The notes under the pieces were generated by a model. The model was not told where the DNA came from and ran no database searches. It saw nothing but the letters and a program-made list of their open reading frames with translations. Both the position numbers and the translations under genes were made by a program. This document shows, one piece after another, positions 21,105 through 31,529 of a stretch of 64,000 nucleotides of DNA; position 1 is the first letter of the stretch; each line of letters begins with the position of its first letter. This stretch comes from Paragordius varius (taxonomy: Eukaryota > Nematomorpha): assembly GCA_964247055.1 (NCBI GenBank), contig OZ176058.1, positions 3,534,001 through 3,598,000 on the forward strand, given 5' to 3'.

Positions 21105-21974
21105 TTTATTTCAATTAATTTTTATTTGAATTAATTAAAATTTATGAGTAAATCTTTAAGGTTATCTTACTAAAGTAATTGGGGAATTTCATGTTCCTTC
21201 TTTAAAAATTTTAATAATTTATAAATGTGCTAGAGCAATCGAATTATATATTATATATTTATATATAAATGCAGTATAAGTATCAGACTAAATAACTATT
21301 AATTTAACAAGTTATATTTTATGAAACAATATTAGTATAAAGAAAGGAAATATAATAAATTAATGTTCTAAGGCTTAGTTTTAGGATACACATATTTCTT
21401 GAACCTGTCGGTTATATGTATCGAAAGGAATGTAAATTAATTATTTTTGTAATTAACACTCAATGTGTGGATAGTTTATATACCAGAAAGATTTGAATAA
21501 CAAAAACATTTTTAATATCAGGCTATATACCTTTTTTAATATATTTCAAAAATATTAAATTGAAAATATTATTTAAATATTTTACTGCAAAACTTGATAT
21601 TAAATTCATTTTAAATTTGAATCGTGTTTATGCGTCCGAAATTCGGTATCTGGAGGTAGGTCACATAATTGTAAAAATTTTTTACAGGAGAAATATGTTT
21701 AATAATAGAAATTAATTAAAATACTACAAGATTGAGCACTGGCATACAAAATTTTCCCAGTATGGCCGGACTAAAAAGTGAAAATATCATAAGGTTTTAT
21801 CATTATAAATACGGGAAAACGGTAAAACACAAAATCATTTATATAAAAAGAACCACTTTTGTGTTAGAGACGATATAAATTAGTAATACACTTTTGATAT
21901 TGCATTTCTAATTAATCAAAGTATGTTAAGATATTGAATTTAATTTTTTTTAACAAATATTGTCATTTGTCCAG
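21105..21974 (+). other. Intron between exons B and C
   Basis: AT-rich, no open frames of note. It ends with a proper acceptor, TTAATTTTTTTTAACAAATA followed by TTGTCATTTGTCCAG. The first 90 bases after exon B differ by about one base between the copies. Confidence 0.45.
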
Positions 21975-22042
21975 ATACAACTAGTGAAACGACCGAAACA
22001 CCTCTAGAAATACCCAATCTGGACGATTTTTCCAGCAAATAA
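21975..22042 (+). CDS. Host gene exon C, terminal exon (copy 1)
   Basis: After ATTTGTCCAG|AT the sequence reads in phase 1 as DTTSETTETPLEIPNLDDFS and stops at TAA 22040-22042. The leading G is supplied by exon B, whose donor leaves one base, so the phases agree. The tail is short, acidic, rich in Thr and Ser, and has no membrane segment, so the product may be secreted with a linker-like C-terminus. The exon is identical in copy 2 (53237-53304), although the introns differ at several places. It is shorter than most open-frame searches report. Confidence 0.6.
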
Positions 22043-22237
22043 TTATGTCATACTTTTGGAGAATCATAATTGCAATTACATTACTTCATATATTTTTATC
22101 AAACGAACATTCGTTTTTCTTATTTAGCTGCTTATGCTTTATTAAAATTTTTAAATATTAGCATATTTTTTGAATTTCATTTTAATATTAAATTTGTAAT
22201 TTTATTATGTTTGGCAACATATTTTTTGCGACGATTT

Positions 22238-22239
<2 letters not shown>

Positions 22240-22300
<61 letters not shown>
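22240..22300. repeat. (TA)n microsatellite
   Basis: A TA/TATG dinucleotide run of about 60 bases that is almost absent in copy 2 (53503-53515). Other TA runs lie at 1788-1810, 17565-17630, 20820-20844, 27167-27201 and 48791-48826. Open frames of repeated Tyr-Ile here are artefacts of the repeat. Confidence 0.8.
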
Positions 22301-22479
22301 TAAAATCATTAATTCTGGGTGTTTAAATAAATTTGTTTATATGATTAAATAAATTAATATTCTGAACATATTCTCCTACGTTAATTAAAAAGCTTTTACA
22401 GGTCTTTTACTTTTGTCACGAATTCAGTATCTTGACAACACGATTAAAAGGAACAGGTGATCGACAGTAAATGAATATA

Positions 22480-22794
22480 TACGGACAAAACATAAAGACA
22501 AAATCAGGAGTAGATATAGTTAGTTTACTTAGTTCTGCTGATTTTAAATTATATAGAGAGGGCGTTTTCCGCCATAGACAATCTGACATACTAAAACACA
22601 GACACTTTTTTTACAGGAAAAAAACCATAATCAACACGTCCATTTTTTCCACATATACTAATATTACGAGTCTAAGTGATTTATCTGAGTATAGAATTCA
22701 CATTCTTTCTATTTCCCAAAAAGATGGGTTGTATTTGAATAGATTAAATATTCAATTTATACGTTTTATCCGTATAATTTCAATTTTACTATAA
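22480..22794. mobile_element. M1 MITE
   Basis: The left end is ATATACGGACAAAACATAAA, with AGACAAAATC after it; the right end is TTATACGTTTTATCCGTATA followed by ATTTCAATTTTACT. About 315 bases; the open frame across it is not a gene. Copy 2 has a shorter version near 53685-54005. Copies 1 and 2 stop matching just after it. Confidence 0.5.
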
Positions 22795-23328
22795 AATAAA
22801 GAATATATTATATGCAGCTGAGTTAAATTTGGCTTTTTTTGGATAAAAAAAACTGCAAAAAAGATGCAAAAATTAAATTTATTCTTTAAAATAAAAGTTC
22901 ACAAAGCTATTACACAATGTTATTTATAATTAAACAAACATTATCATCCAAGAACATAAAATAAAATGTGTTTTCATTTAATAAGATAGTGAAAAATATT
23001 TGTGTCAAAAAATGTTAAGTTTCCCCGTTTTTGACGGTTTTTGCCCCCTGGAACAAAAAGTATAGAATATTTTAAGTTAATTTTTTTTATTTTGAAGATA
23101 AATTGGTGATCTGTAATAAAATTTGTATTATAAGCATATTATTTGGTGACTTAGCGAAAAATATATACAAACGAGAAAATTTTGGATATGGCTAAATATG
23201 GAAAAAGTCCATATCTCGAAAACGACCTGGGTAAGTAAAATCTTCAAATCTGATCACAATTCCATAAGGAATCAGAAAATATTAATAAATTTGGATCCAG
23301 AAAATTTACCCCAAATTTTGTTGCACAG

Positions 23329-25110
23329 TGTAATTAGTAATATTCTCATGCTCAAACAAGAAGTTATCCAAAAATAATAAAAACAATACACTTGTTTTTT
23401 ATTCCAAAAAATATTTTTTTTTCAATTTAACATACATCTCTTATTATGTTTATAATTAATATTCAATACCATTTAACCTTTTTGTCCTACTTTACCTTTT
23501 GGGGTACTTTTAAGAGATCAATGTTGTTAATAACTACGATATTGAAAGTTATATTATTATAAATTATATTATCAAACATTGTTGTCAATTGTAAAAAAGC
23601 TTCAATTTCTAAAAGTTTTGTGACTTCCAGAGTTTTAACTCGGGGCCGCTCCTAACCACGATTGAAACAAACAAATAAATATATAAGTTATGTAGACTCA
23701 AACCTTTTTAAAATTAATTATTTACATTTTTACCTTAATATACATTTATTTGCTTGTTGCATTAGCGATTGAAAAAAATTAATGGAATAAAAATGGCGGC
23801 AAAAAGTTTGAGATGAGAATTTTATTAATTTTATAATTTTTTTTATCTATACTGCGACTAATTCGGCTTAATATTTGTAAGACTTTTGTTGAGTATTACA
23901 TGCAAATTTTAAATAGATATTTTGTTTGGATATTATAATTTTCTTTGAATTGTCTTATTTTTATATTTTTTGTACTATGCAAATATGATATACTTTGTTA
24001 CACGAAATTTTATTGTTATAATGCAAATTATGTTAACCTAAAAAAAATAGTATATATAAAGCACAAAAACCCGAATAAATATCCTTTAAGTTTTACGTTT
24101 TATACCATTGTAACCTTCTAACATGGTGGCAATTCAAATTCCGAACTAATCTAGAGAAAGTGGAGGTCTTACCGATATCCGAACGAACATGACAACGCCA
24201 ATTGCCAATCTCGCTAACCTATGCATCAAGATATATATTGTTAATACCAAGTTTGAGGAATACGTTGATTATATAAAAAATGCTATGGAAGCGGAAGATA
24301 TTCCTGTAACAGAACACATTGCTTGCCTATGGTGGTCTATTGGTTGTGCGAAAAATAAATTAACGACTCTGTCCCAAAATAAAAGATGCATCATGGAGCG
24401 AGATACAGGCCTAAAAGTACTTAATTACACAAAATCAAAATTTCAAAGCAGATTTGAAATTTTTTGACTTGTGCGGAGCAACGCTGAATCTTTCACCCAA
24501 TTTTTAGAACGGGTTAAGATCGCAGCCAAAGAGGCCAAATTCAATGATTCGGTTGAACGTATTCGGGATGCTTCCGTCATTGGTTTACGGCAACCGCAAT
24601 TGGAAATTGTATACATTCAAGGTATCCCGATGCCGAGATCAACGGACAACCCGTGCCTCTAGAAACGATAGTGGATCTCGCACTAGCACACGAGGCTGCT
24701 AGGGTGGCCTTCATAACAATAATGAGAATACACCAATTATGACAATGATAGTTTCTTAGATCGATTACAAAACACCAATAATAATATTAATAAGGCCATG
24801 CGTTCACCACAGCCATAGACCATACAAATGTCCTGCCTGGAACCGTAATTGCAATAAATGTGGAAAACCTCACCACTTCGCAAAAATGTGTAGATCAAAA
24901 AACACTGCCAAAAATTTGTTCAACCGCCAGATCTATAGAAAAGCAATGCCAACCTCACCGTGGACCGTAAGAATAATGATAACACAGAACAAACGTTTAT
25001 CTATGACACTGGAGCTGACATCAGTATTATCAGCTTTGACACCTGGAAACAAGTTGGCAAGCCAATTATAAGACCCATACCGCCAGTAAAAGCCTAATGA
25101 TAGTATAGTA
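23329..25110 (+). mobile_element. Ty3/gypsy fossil, plus strand, 5' part only
   Basis: Same family as the element at 9928-15230. LTR at 23329-24123 ending TTCTAACA, primer-site-like TGGTGGCAATTC, gag remnant (about 24189-24770), zinc knuckle CNKCGKPHHFAKMC and protease remnant (to about 25095). It is cut by the hAT element that starts at 25111, and no polymerase part follows on the far side. It is broken in several places. Copy 2 of the big duplication lacks this whole locus. Confidence 0.85.
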
Positions 25111-26915
25111 CAGTGGTACTCACCAAAAAAATTTGACGGGCCAAATAAAACATATTTTTTTTTCCAGGGCCATGAACCTTATAATTGCAATGTTCCACTA
25201 TTTGACACATACGCATATATTTATACTCTAAATCAGCACAATGAATTTTTTGCGGGTCGCATGTAAATCAAGTTATAAACTCGTTTTGCACCATTTAGTT
25301 TTAAAAATTAAAATATTTTGATAACAACATTTATTTTGATATTAACCAATAATTTTTGACAAATTTGGTTTCCCCTCATGACAAGCCAATCTTAATACGT
25401 CATCCATATGATCATTGGTTAAGCGATTTCTGTATGTATTCTTGATATACTTTATTTTTGAATAGGCCCTCTCACACGTGTAAGTTGATGGAAAAACAGT
25501 TAATAACTTGAGCACATTTTTTATATTTTCTTATTTATTTGGCACATATTGCCAAAACTCTACATATATTTCTTCTCTGCGATTTTCCTTAAATATAGCT
25601 CACAAATTGAAATCATTAAAATCAACTAATTCTTCAAAAAGCGCCTCATCAAAACCGAAAAGCTCATGCTTAATGTTGGATATATCCATATGCCATGGAT
25701 TTTCAACGAGTTTTAAGCAATTTTTAATATTTTTTAATTCTTGAAATCTTCATCTCATTAGATAAAAATGTTAAATGATTGTATATTATTAAATTAATCT
25801 CCGCGGTCCATATTTTCTTTAATCGTTTTAAGTGTTGGAAAAGTAGGAGTGTTTTATATATAAAATCTTGTTATATATATTTTTTTTTTTAAAAAGCAAA
25901 TATATGATTAGCAAATTGGGTATTATTTTGCTCCCTTGAAGACTTGTATTAAAAGTACTAAGTTTATAAATAATGTCGCAAAGGTAGGATGATAAAACCC
26001 ACCATTTGTCACTATTATTTCCTCGTCAAACTTTCTGTTATCTTTTATAAATAATAGAATTTCATGTCTTATAACAAAATATCTATTTAATACTTTGCTA
26101 AGGCTTAGCCATCTCACAGCGGTGTACAAAAGAATATCATCAAACTCACTGTGGATATCTTTCTGAAGGTTTTTGATACGGCGGTTAAATTCTTTGCCAC
26201 GGATGTGGAAAGCCATGGAGATAATAGATTTTTTCTTTCTGGCATAATTCCTTAATCTTTTTATATTTTTCGTTTCTTACCTCATGATTTTCTGTTAATT
26301 TATGAGAATAATGAATTGTAAAATGTATTTCAATATTGTTTTTTTTATAATTATGTTGTCCCTACATATAAGGCAGGTAAACATTTTTATTTAAAACGAC
26401 AAAGAATTTTTCTTCCCATTCTTTTTTAAAGGAACGATTTTCATCGGATTATTTACGTTTTTAGCATTAGATGTCATTTTAATTAATGTTTAAATATTAT
26501 GTAAATGGAATATAATTTGAATTAGGCTATAATGTTGATTGAAAAATATTTTATGGGAATGAGTTATTAAAAATGATGTAGGATAGCAATGAAAATGTAT
26601 ATTCAAGTTTGGGTTCTTGCTTAAATACAAAAAAGAAATGCATTAAAAATAACAAAATAGAAAAGAAAATAGAATACAGAAACAATGTGTGCCAAAATTT
26701 TGAAATCATTTTAATGTAGGGAAATTTTTCTACATTTCCAATTGGCTAAAAAATAAAACTACCAAAATAAAGAAAATGAATTATTAAAATAAGCGAAAAT
26801 TTGTTTATGTTTATGTATATTTTAAAAATTCATCGATAAAAAAAATAATTTAAGTATCAACATGGTCATAGGGCAATTTTAAAGCACTCTTAGGTCCGCG
26901 GTTTGAGTACCACTG
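25111..26915 (-). mobile_element. hAT transposon, dead, BED-type transposase on minus strand
   Basis: The ends are CAGTGGTACTCACC and GCGGTTTGAGTACCACTG. On the minus strand the pieces of transposase appear in order: BED zinc-finger remnant (CLICRDN, about 26480-26330); an open frame at 26216-25923 with LLYTAVRWLSLSKVLNRYF, the VRWLSRGKVL hallmark of ZBED5/GTF2IRD2-like hAT transposases; and the C-terminal dimerisation block (NTYRNRLTNDHMDDVLRLAC, about 25470-25330). Several frame changes and stops break it. The left 8 bases are GTATAGTA as at 59256-59263, but the right flank is not GTATAGTA, so the sequence beyond the right end was lost or exchanged. Confidence 0.85.
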
Positions 26916-27161
26916 ATATAATTATTAACCTCTTTCGAAACAAAGGGTAATAATGTTTACAACAAACAAATATAAGATTATTTTCAATATTGTCAACTTT
27001 ATATCAAGTATAGTAATGATCGTGCTTAAATGTGACACCCAAAAGGTTTATGGGTGTGTTGCTCCTTAAATTTACCCTTATTATGTTTGAATTTTGGACA
27101 ATTCCGTGAGTTTGACATTACGTTGAGAAATTTTCGAATTTTTTAGCATTTAAAGAAATTA

Positions 27162-27166
<5 letters not shown>
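26916..27166. other. AT-rich stretch, nothing recognised
   Basis: No open frame or repeat supported. It lies between the hAT right end and the (TA)n tract before the exon at 27214. I looked here for an upstream exon of that gene and found none. Confidence 0.35.
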
Positions 27167-27203
<37 letters not shown>

Positions 27204-27213
27204 ATTGTGTTAG

Positions 27214-27431
27214 ATGTGAAAAGCTATCCAAACCTCAATGGGAAAAATGTTAGAGTGGATGGAAAAAGCTACACAATTTCAAGTGTTAAAAATGGTATAG
27301 CCATTGGAAACGGACTAATTATAGGAAAGACAAATTCAACATACTTGTTTGTAGTTTGTGATGTGGCAAGCATAAACGAAGTATCCCCACTTGTTGAAAC
27401 CACCATTGCGAAACTAAATGGAATCAAATAA
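27214..27431 (+). CDS. Terminal exon, profilin-like (tentative)
   Basis: Acceptor TTGTGTTAG|AT directly after a (TA)n tract, entered in phase 1, then 72 codons to TAA at 27429-27431. The segments RVDGKSYTISSVKNGIAIG, GLIIGKTNSTYLFVV and VETTIAKLNGIK match the pattern of the C-terminal half of profilins: GGKKY strand, YGKKG-like turn, VKT strand, and a final VEKLGDYL-like helix. Profilin binds actin monomers. The match is by pattern memory only and the key turn is altered (AIGNG). No upstream exon was found in the 5 kb upstream, which is mostly transposon, so the gene may be a fragment. The exon is absent from copy 2. A different small secreted protein is possible. Confidence 0.45.
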
Positions 27432-28580
27432 TTTATTATAACAAATTCGACTAAATTATTTATTAAACTGTTTACTCCTTATCACAACCCTAAATTATTT
27501 TTCGCACTAAAACTTAATGAATATTGTGTTATTTCTAAATAATTCCGCATAAATAAATGTATTTCAAATAACCTTGGTATATAAGTTAGGTTTATTAATT
27601 CAGTGTAATGCATTACGTATAATATGAGTAAAGCTTATCATTGAATCGCTTATTTATACATTATAAAAATCTTAAGCAGTTGAGGGTAGCTTATGCTGCA
27701 AAAGCTACATGTAATAGATATAAAACAAAAAAATGAATTTCAAGGCATTAAATGAGGAGGTGATTATACATTTTGCCCATTATATCAGCGCAATAAATAA
27801 AATTAATGCAAAAGATGGATGCCTCCAAAATGAGATGAAGATTTTTACAATTTTACATTTTTTCTAAAAAAATTTACATCAAGCGCCTAAAAAGGTTAAA
27901 GAGGCATATTTTTAATGGCTATGAAAATATTTTTTTGGATATTTAAATTTTAAATCGCCGTGGGGCATAAAACCACACCCCAAAAGGTCATGAAGTGTTA
28001 AGAGAGTGAAATCTTTTCTACAAACCCAATTTTTCACAGTTAATTTAAACTGAGAAATTGTAAAAAACCTAAAAGATACAAATATTATTTTAATAATCCC
28101 ATACTTTTTAAAATTTAATATTTTAATAAAAAAATGGTGAATAAAAATTTAAATGTTAACCTTTACCTTTTTACGTTTTGCCTGTATAATTCGTTTTCTA
28201 CTGTATTGGAAATTATATAATGGAAAAAATAACCGTTTTTTAACAGAAATTTGGGGAAAAAATATACTTAAATTTTTTAATTTTTATCTTTATAATTTAT
28301 ATTTTTAATCTACCCACTTAATACACAATGACCCCTTTTATCGCAATGAATTATACTAAAATAAAAATTATACGGACAAAACATCAAAACTAAAAGACAA
28401 ACATTGTTTTAATATTTGATATTGCATAGGAATTATTTTAAAATTTTTAATGATATACAATGCTGTATACTTTTATTTAGTAATAAGATTTAATAAATTG
28501 TTCAAGTTGTAAAAAATATTTGTTGAAAAATGGACAAAAACAAGAGCTCTATGAGAAGAATACTATAATTATTTATGAAA
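27432..28580. other. Non-coding: LTR-like remnant and facing M1 ends
   Basis: About 27770-28030 resembles the gypsy LTR (GCAAAAGATGGATG, ATCAAGCGCCTAAAAAGG) and is where homology with copy 2 resumes (54107). M1 terminal sequences lie at about 28165-28203 (TTTTTACGTTTTGCCTGTAT) and 28365-28400 (AATTATACGGACAAAACATC), apparently a right end and a left end of different copies. No gene seen. Confidence 0.4.
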
Positions 28581-29116
28581 TTTAACACTTGGATACAACA
28601 CATTCATTTCAATCCTTCGATTCAAATTAGGGTCGTTAGATACCCCAGGCCTGTTAAATATTCAATACTTTAAAAAATGTGGAAGGAATTGAAACCATGG
28701 AAAATGTTTGCATTTATATAACATTAATAAAATGAAATATAAAAAAAGTATTCAGAATACTTGATATTATTCATTTCAAACAAAATCCAAAGTATAAAAA
28801 TTTGGTTATAAATGATATAAATACATTAGCTAAATTTATGAATAATACATAATAAAGCACTTTTTTTGACCTTAAATTTAGAAAAATTAAATAAACACGA
28901 TATAATGTAAAAAATGTGTAAAATAAAATTGCTAGTTTGATATGGAATTTATTTTTCAAAACTAAATTCTATTTAGGTTTTTTATTTATATAATTTTTAT
29001 TAGGATAGAAGCATAAATTTTAATTAGGAACGTTTCTTTCAGTGGTTTTGAAAATATCAATTTGAATAGATTTTAGAATATTTAGATACCCTAATTTGAA
29101 TCTGAGTGTTAAAAAT
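28579..29116. mobile_element. MITE family M3 (TTAACACTT... ends)
   Basis: Ends in inverted orientation: TTAACACTTGG then TTCGATTCAAATTAGGGT and AGATACCCC on the left; TTTAGATACCCTAATTTGAA and TCTGAGTGTTAA on the right. About 540 bases. In copy 2 the 1.24-kb foldback element is inserted in it. Open frames on either strand are AT-rich and not convincing. Confidence 0.5.
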
Positions 29117-29579
29117 GCCAGGCTGGAAACTGCTTATAAATTTAAACATCATTTATTAGGGGAAATTAAGAAAGATTTGGTTTTTCTTTCATCGCACAAT
29201 CGTTTGAGTTTGATTGTTCCTAGTATAAAAAACTTCTGTTTTTTTTTCAAAATAAAATTTTTATCGTGTTTAAGTTGTGGTAAGTTGTCAAACTCACAAA
29301 TGTATTTTTATTTCATTAAACATTATTTGATAGTATTTTAAAACTTTTAGTCGTATAAAACGCATTCAGTTGATTATGTATTTTTATGAAGAATGCTATT
29401 TTAATATAAATCAACAATATTCATTCAACCTGTTTTCCATTATATATATATAAATATATATATATAGATTATATAAATAGATTTCCATATTTGATCGTTT
29501 ATATTTTTGTTTGAGGTTACCTTTTATTGTGATGTATATTTGAATATATTTTTCTAATAAATGATTTATAATTTTTTTA

Positions 29580-29847
29580 TACCATTTACAGTTCAAATTT
29601 ACCCTTGAACAATTTAATACAACCCTTAATCAATTCAAATTCACCCTTGAACAATTTAAATTTACCCTTAAATAAATTATATTGTAAAATAAATTTTGTT
29701 TAAAATTAATATAATGTGGAAAAAATAATTAAATATGTCATAAAAATATATTTTATATAATGATGAGTTATATAAGCCCGAAAACATTTAATTAATTTTG
29801 AGGATGAATTTGAATTGTTAAAGGGTGAATTTGAATTGTACATGGTA
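29580..29847. mobile_element. MITE family M2
   Basis: 268 bases, ends TACCATTTACAGTTCAAATT and GAATTTGAATTGTACATGGTA, with CACCCTTGAACAATTTAAAT subrepeats and an internal CCCGAAAACATTTAATT. It is absent from copy 2 near 57135-57170, so it inserted in copy 1 or was lost from copy 2. Confidence 0.65.
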
Positions 29848-30345
29848 TATCCCAATTTATTTTCATATTCTGCGATTACGAGAATTTATGTTTTATCAAA
29901 TAAATTTAACATCACAATCATTTTTTTTTAAAAAAAAACAAAAATAGCAATAAAAATTTGGTAAAAAAATTATGGTGGATTCAGATAAAAGTTAATATTT
30001 TATTTTTTTTTCCATTTTCCATTAACAATTTTTTCATTTTTTCCATACACGACAGCGTTGCAGATTGGCCTACTGTTGTGTGAAATTAGCAACCATTAAA
30101 ATGCATACTGTATAACACTATTTTTAAATAAAGGGCTAATTATTAGTGTTTTTGCTATGTAAACACATTTTTACAATATAAGATTTTCGCTGACCATCGC
30201 CCACACTTCTTAAAAATTTTTTTTATTAAATATAATTTTTCGTTACTCCCATAGAGCTCTTGTTTTTCCATTCTTTAACAAATATTTTTTACGACTTGAA
30301 CATATCCTTATATGGAAACCATTGAGTAATCCATGTAATAAACTA

Positions 30346-30601
30346 CAGTAAAAATTTAAAATACACGGAAAAAAAAGTAATAATATAAAGACACATATTT
30401 TTTTCTAAAGACAACCATACTTTAAAAATCTTGATTTTTTTAATTATAACTTATTATTTAATGCAAAGTTTGAAATAGATATATTTTACTAACACATTCA
30501 ATTTTATATTTAACAATCATAGTTAAATAGCTTATAAAGGAAATTAAGGTTTGAAAGAGTATGGTTGTCATATGAAAAAGATTGTCTTTACATATTTACT
30601 G
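30346..30601. mobile_element. M1 MITE, 256 bases, well kept
   Basis: TA|CAGTAAAAATTTAAAATACA on the left and CATATTTACTG|TA on the right, with inner AAAGACAACCATACTTT inverted against AAAGAGTATGGTTGTC. Non-coding. It lies just outside the duplicated block. Confidence 0.65.
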
Positions 30602-30929
30602 TAAAATTAATCCAATGCCTATTTTCAATTAGGTATTAGGTAGGGCTTCTCACTAAAAAAACCATATATAAATTTAAAACTAATTTTCAAAAAATCTATT
30701 AAACCATACGATTGCTATTTTCTGCAGAAACTCATTTTTACAAAAACTCCTAAAATACTTTAATGATTGCTTCAAACTAGGGTTCCAGGCACAACGGTTT
30801 CACATTCTACATTTCTTAAAAATCTAGCGGTCCGAATAAAAAATATAATCACATGGACATTAATAAATATTTTATTAAAAAAATAAAACTAATATGCATA
30901 TTTCACCCATGTTATTTGCCAACAACTTT

Positions 30930-31175
30930 TAACTTAACTTTCGTGGCCTTTTGGGGTAATTTTTACCCCAGGTCCATTTAAAATTTAAATACTAACACAA
31001 AATACTTTTGACATTGGGCCAAATTAATATACGCTTTTAGCCGCATGTTAAAAATATGAAATTGTAAAAAATCCTCATCACAAACTTTTTCGCTGTTATT
31101 CATTTTAAAATCCCTAATGCATGAGGATATGTATATTATGCTTATAATAAAGAGATAAGGGTTTGTAAATATATT
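30930..31175 (-). repeat. LTR-like remnant
   Basis: It shares order and wording with the gypsy LTR (CCTTTTGGGGTAA, ACTTTTTCGCTGTT, TCCCTAATGCATGAGGATAT, TATTATGCTTATAA), but diverged. No coding parts nearby. A decayed solo LTR is the simplest reading. Confidence 0.35.
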
Positions 31176-31523
31176 TAAACCAAGACAACTTCAAGCTGAA
31201 ATCGCCCCATCCCTAACTCATTGGAATAATCCCGCCACTGCTTTAATCGCAAAAAAGGTTTTAGAGATGGCTCTTTTGAGTATCTAGTCCGTGTATAAAA
31301 TTAAATAATGACAGAGCTCTTGCCTTTTTCCACAAAAGATTCTTTGGATAGCCACCCCTTTCCTCCAATCTTTAAGACGAAGGGAGAATTCAGGTTAATA
31401 ATCACCAAAAAAAAAATACTAGCATTGTTTTCCGATTGCTTCAAAAAATTACCCAAGAAAATCGTAAACAAGTCAGAAAATGCATTATCAAGCACAGAGA
31501 GAACATTTAATAGCTTTTTGTAA
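31159..31523 (+). CDS. Two consecutive short open frames, unknown
   Basis: In a GC-richer patch unique to the spacer between the duplication copies. Frame 1 (31159-31287) contains RQLQAEIAPSLTHWNNPATA and ends at TAG. Frame 2 (31308-31523) starts MTELLPFSTKDSLDSHPF and ends at TAA after 71 codons. The minus strand of the second part is also open for 64 codons (31495-31301), so strand choice is uncertain. The composition looks protein-like rather than AT noise. I recognise no domain. It could be a decayed gene or part of an unknown mobile element. Confidence 0.3.
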
Positions 31524-31529
31524 TAGTAT

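Larger units (their letters stand above)
1202..30115 (+). repeat. Large direct duplication, copy 1
   Basis: This block is repeated in the same orientation at about 33214-57445. From 1202 to 6625 the match appears exact at a constant offset of 32012. After the first mismatch at 6626 the copies differ by scattered substitutions and small indels, by eye roughly 95% identity, and the offset drifts (32088 near 10 kb, 31192 near 17.7 kb, 31254 near 20.9 kb). Copy 1 has extra material at 11953-12692, 16988-17327 and about 22800-27790. It could be a true segmental duplication or two haplotypes joined in assembly. Confidence 0.9.

Noticed and set aside
28771-29341. Open frames within the M3 MITE
   Set aside because: AT-driven hydrophobic composition inside a non-coding element. 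Not kept in copy 2.
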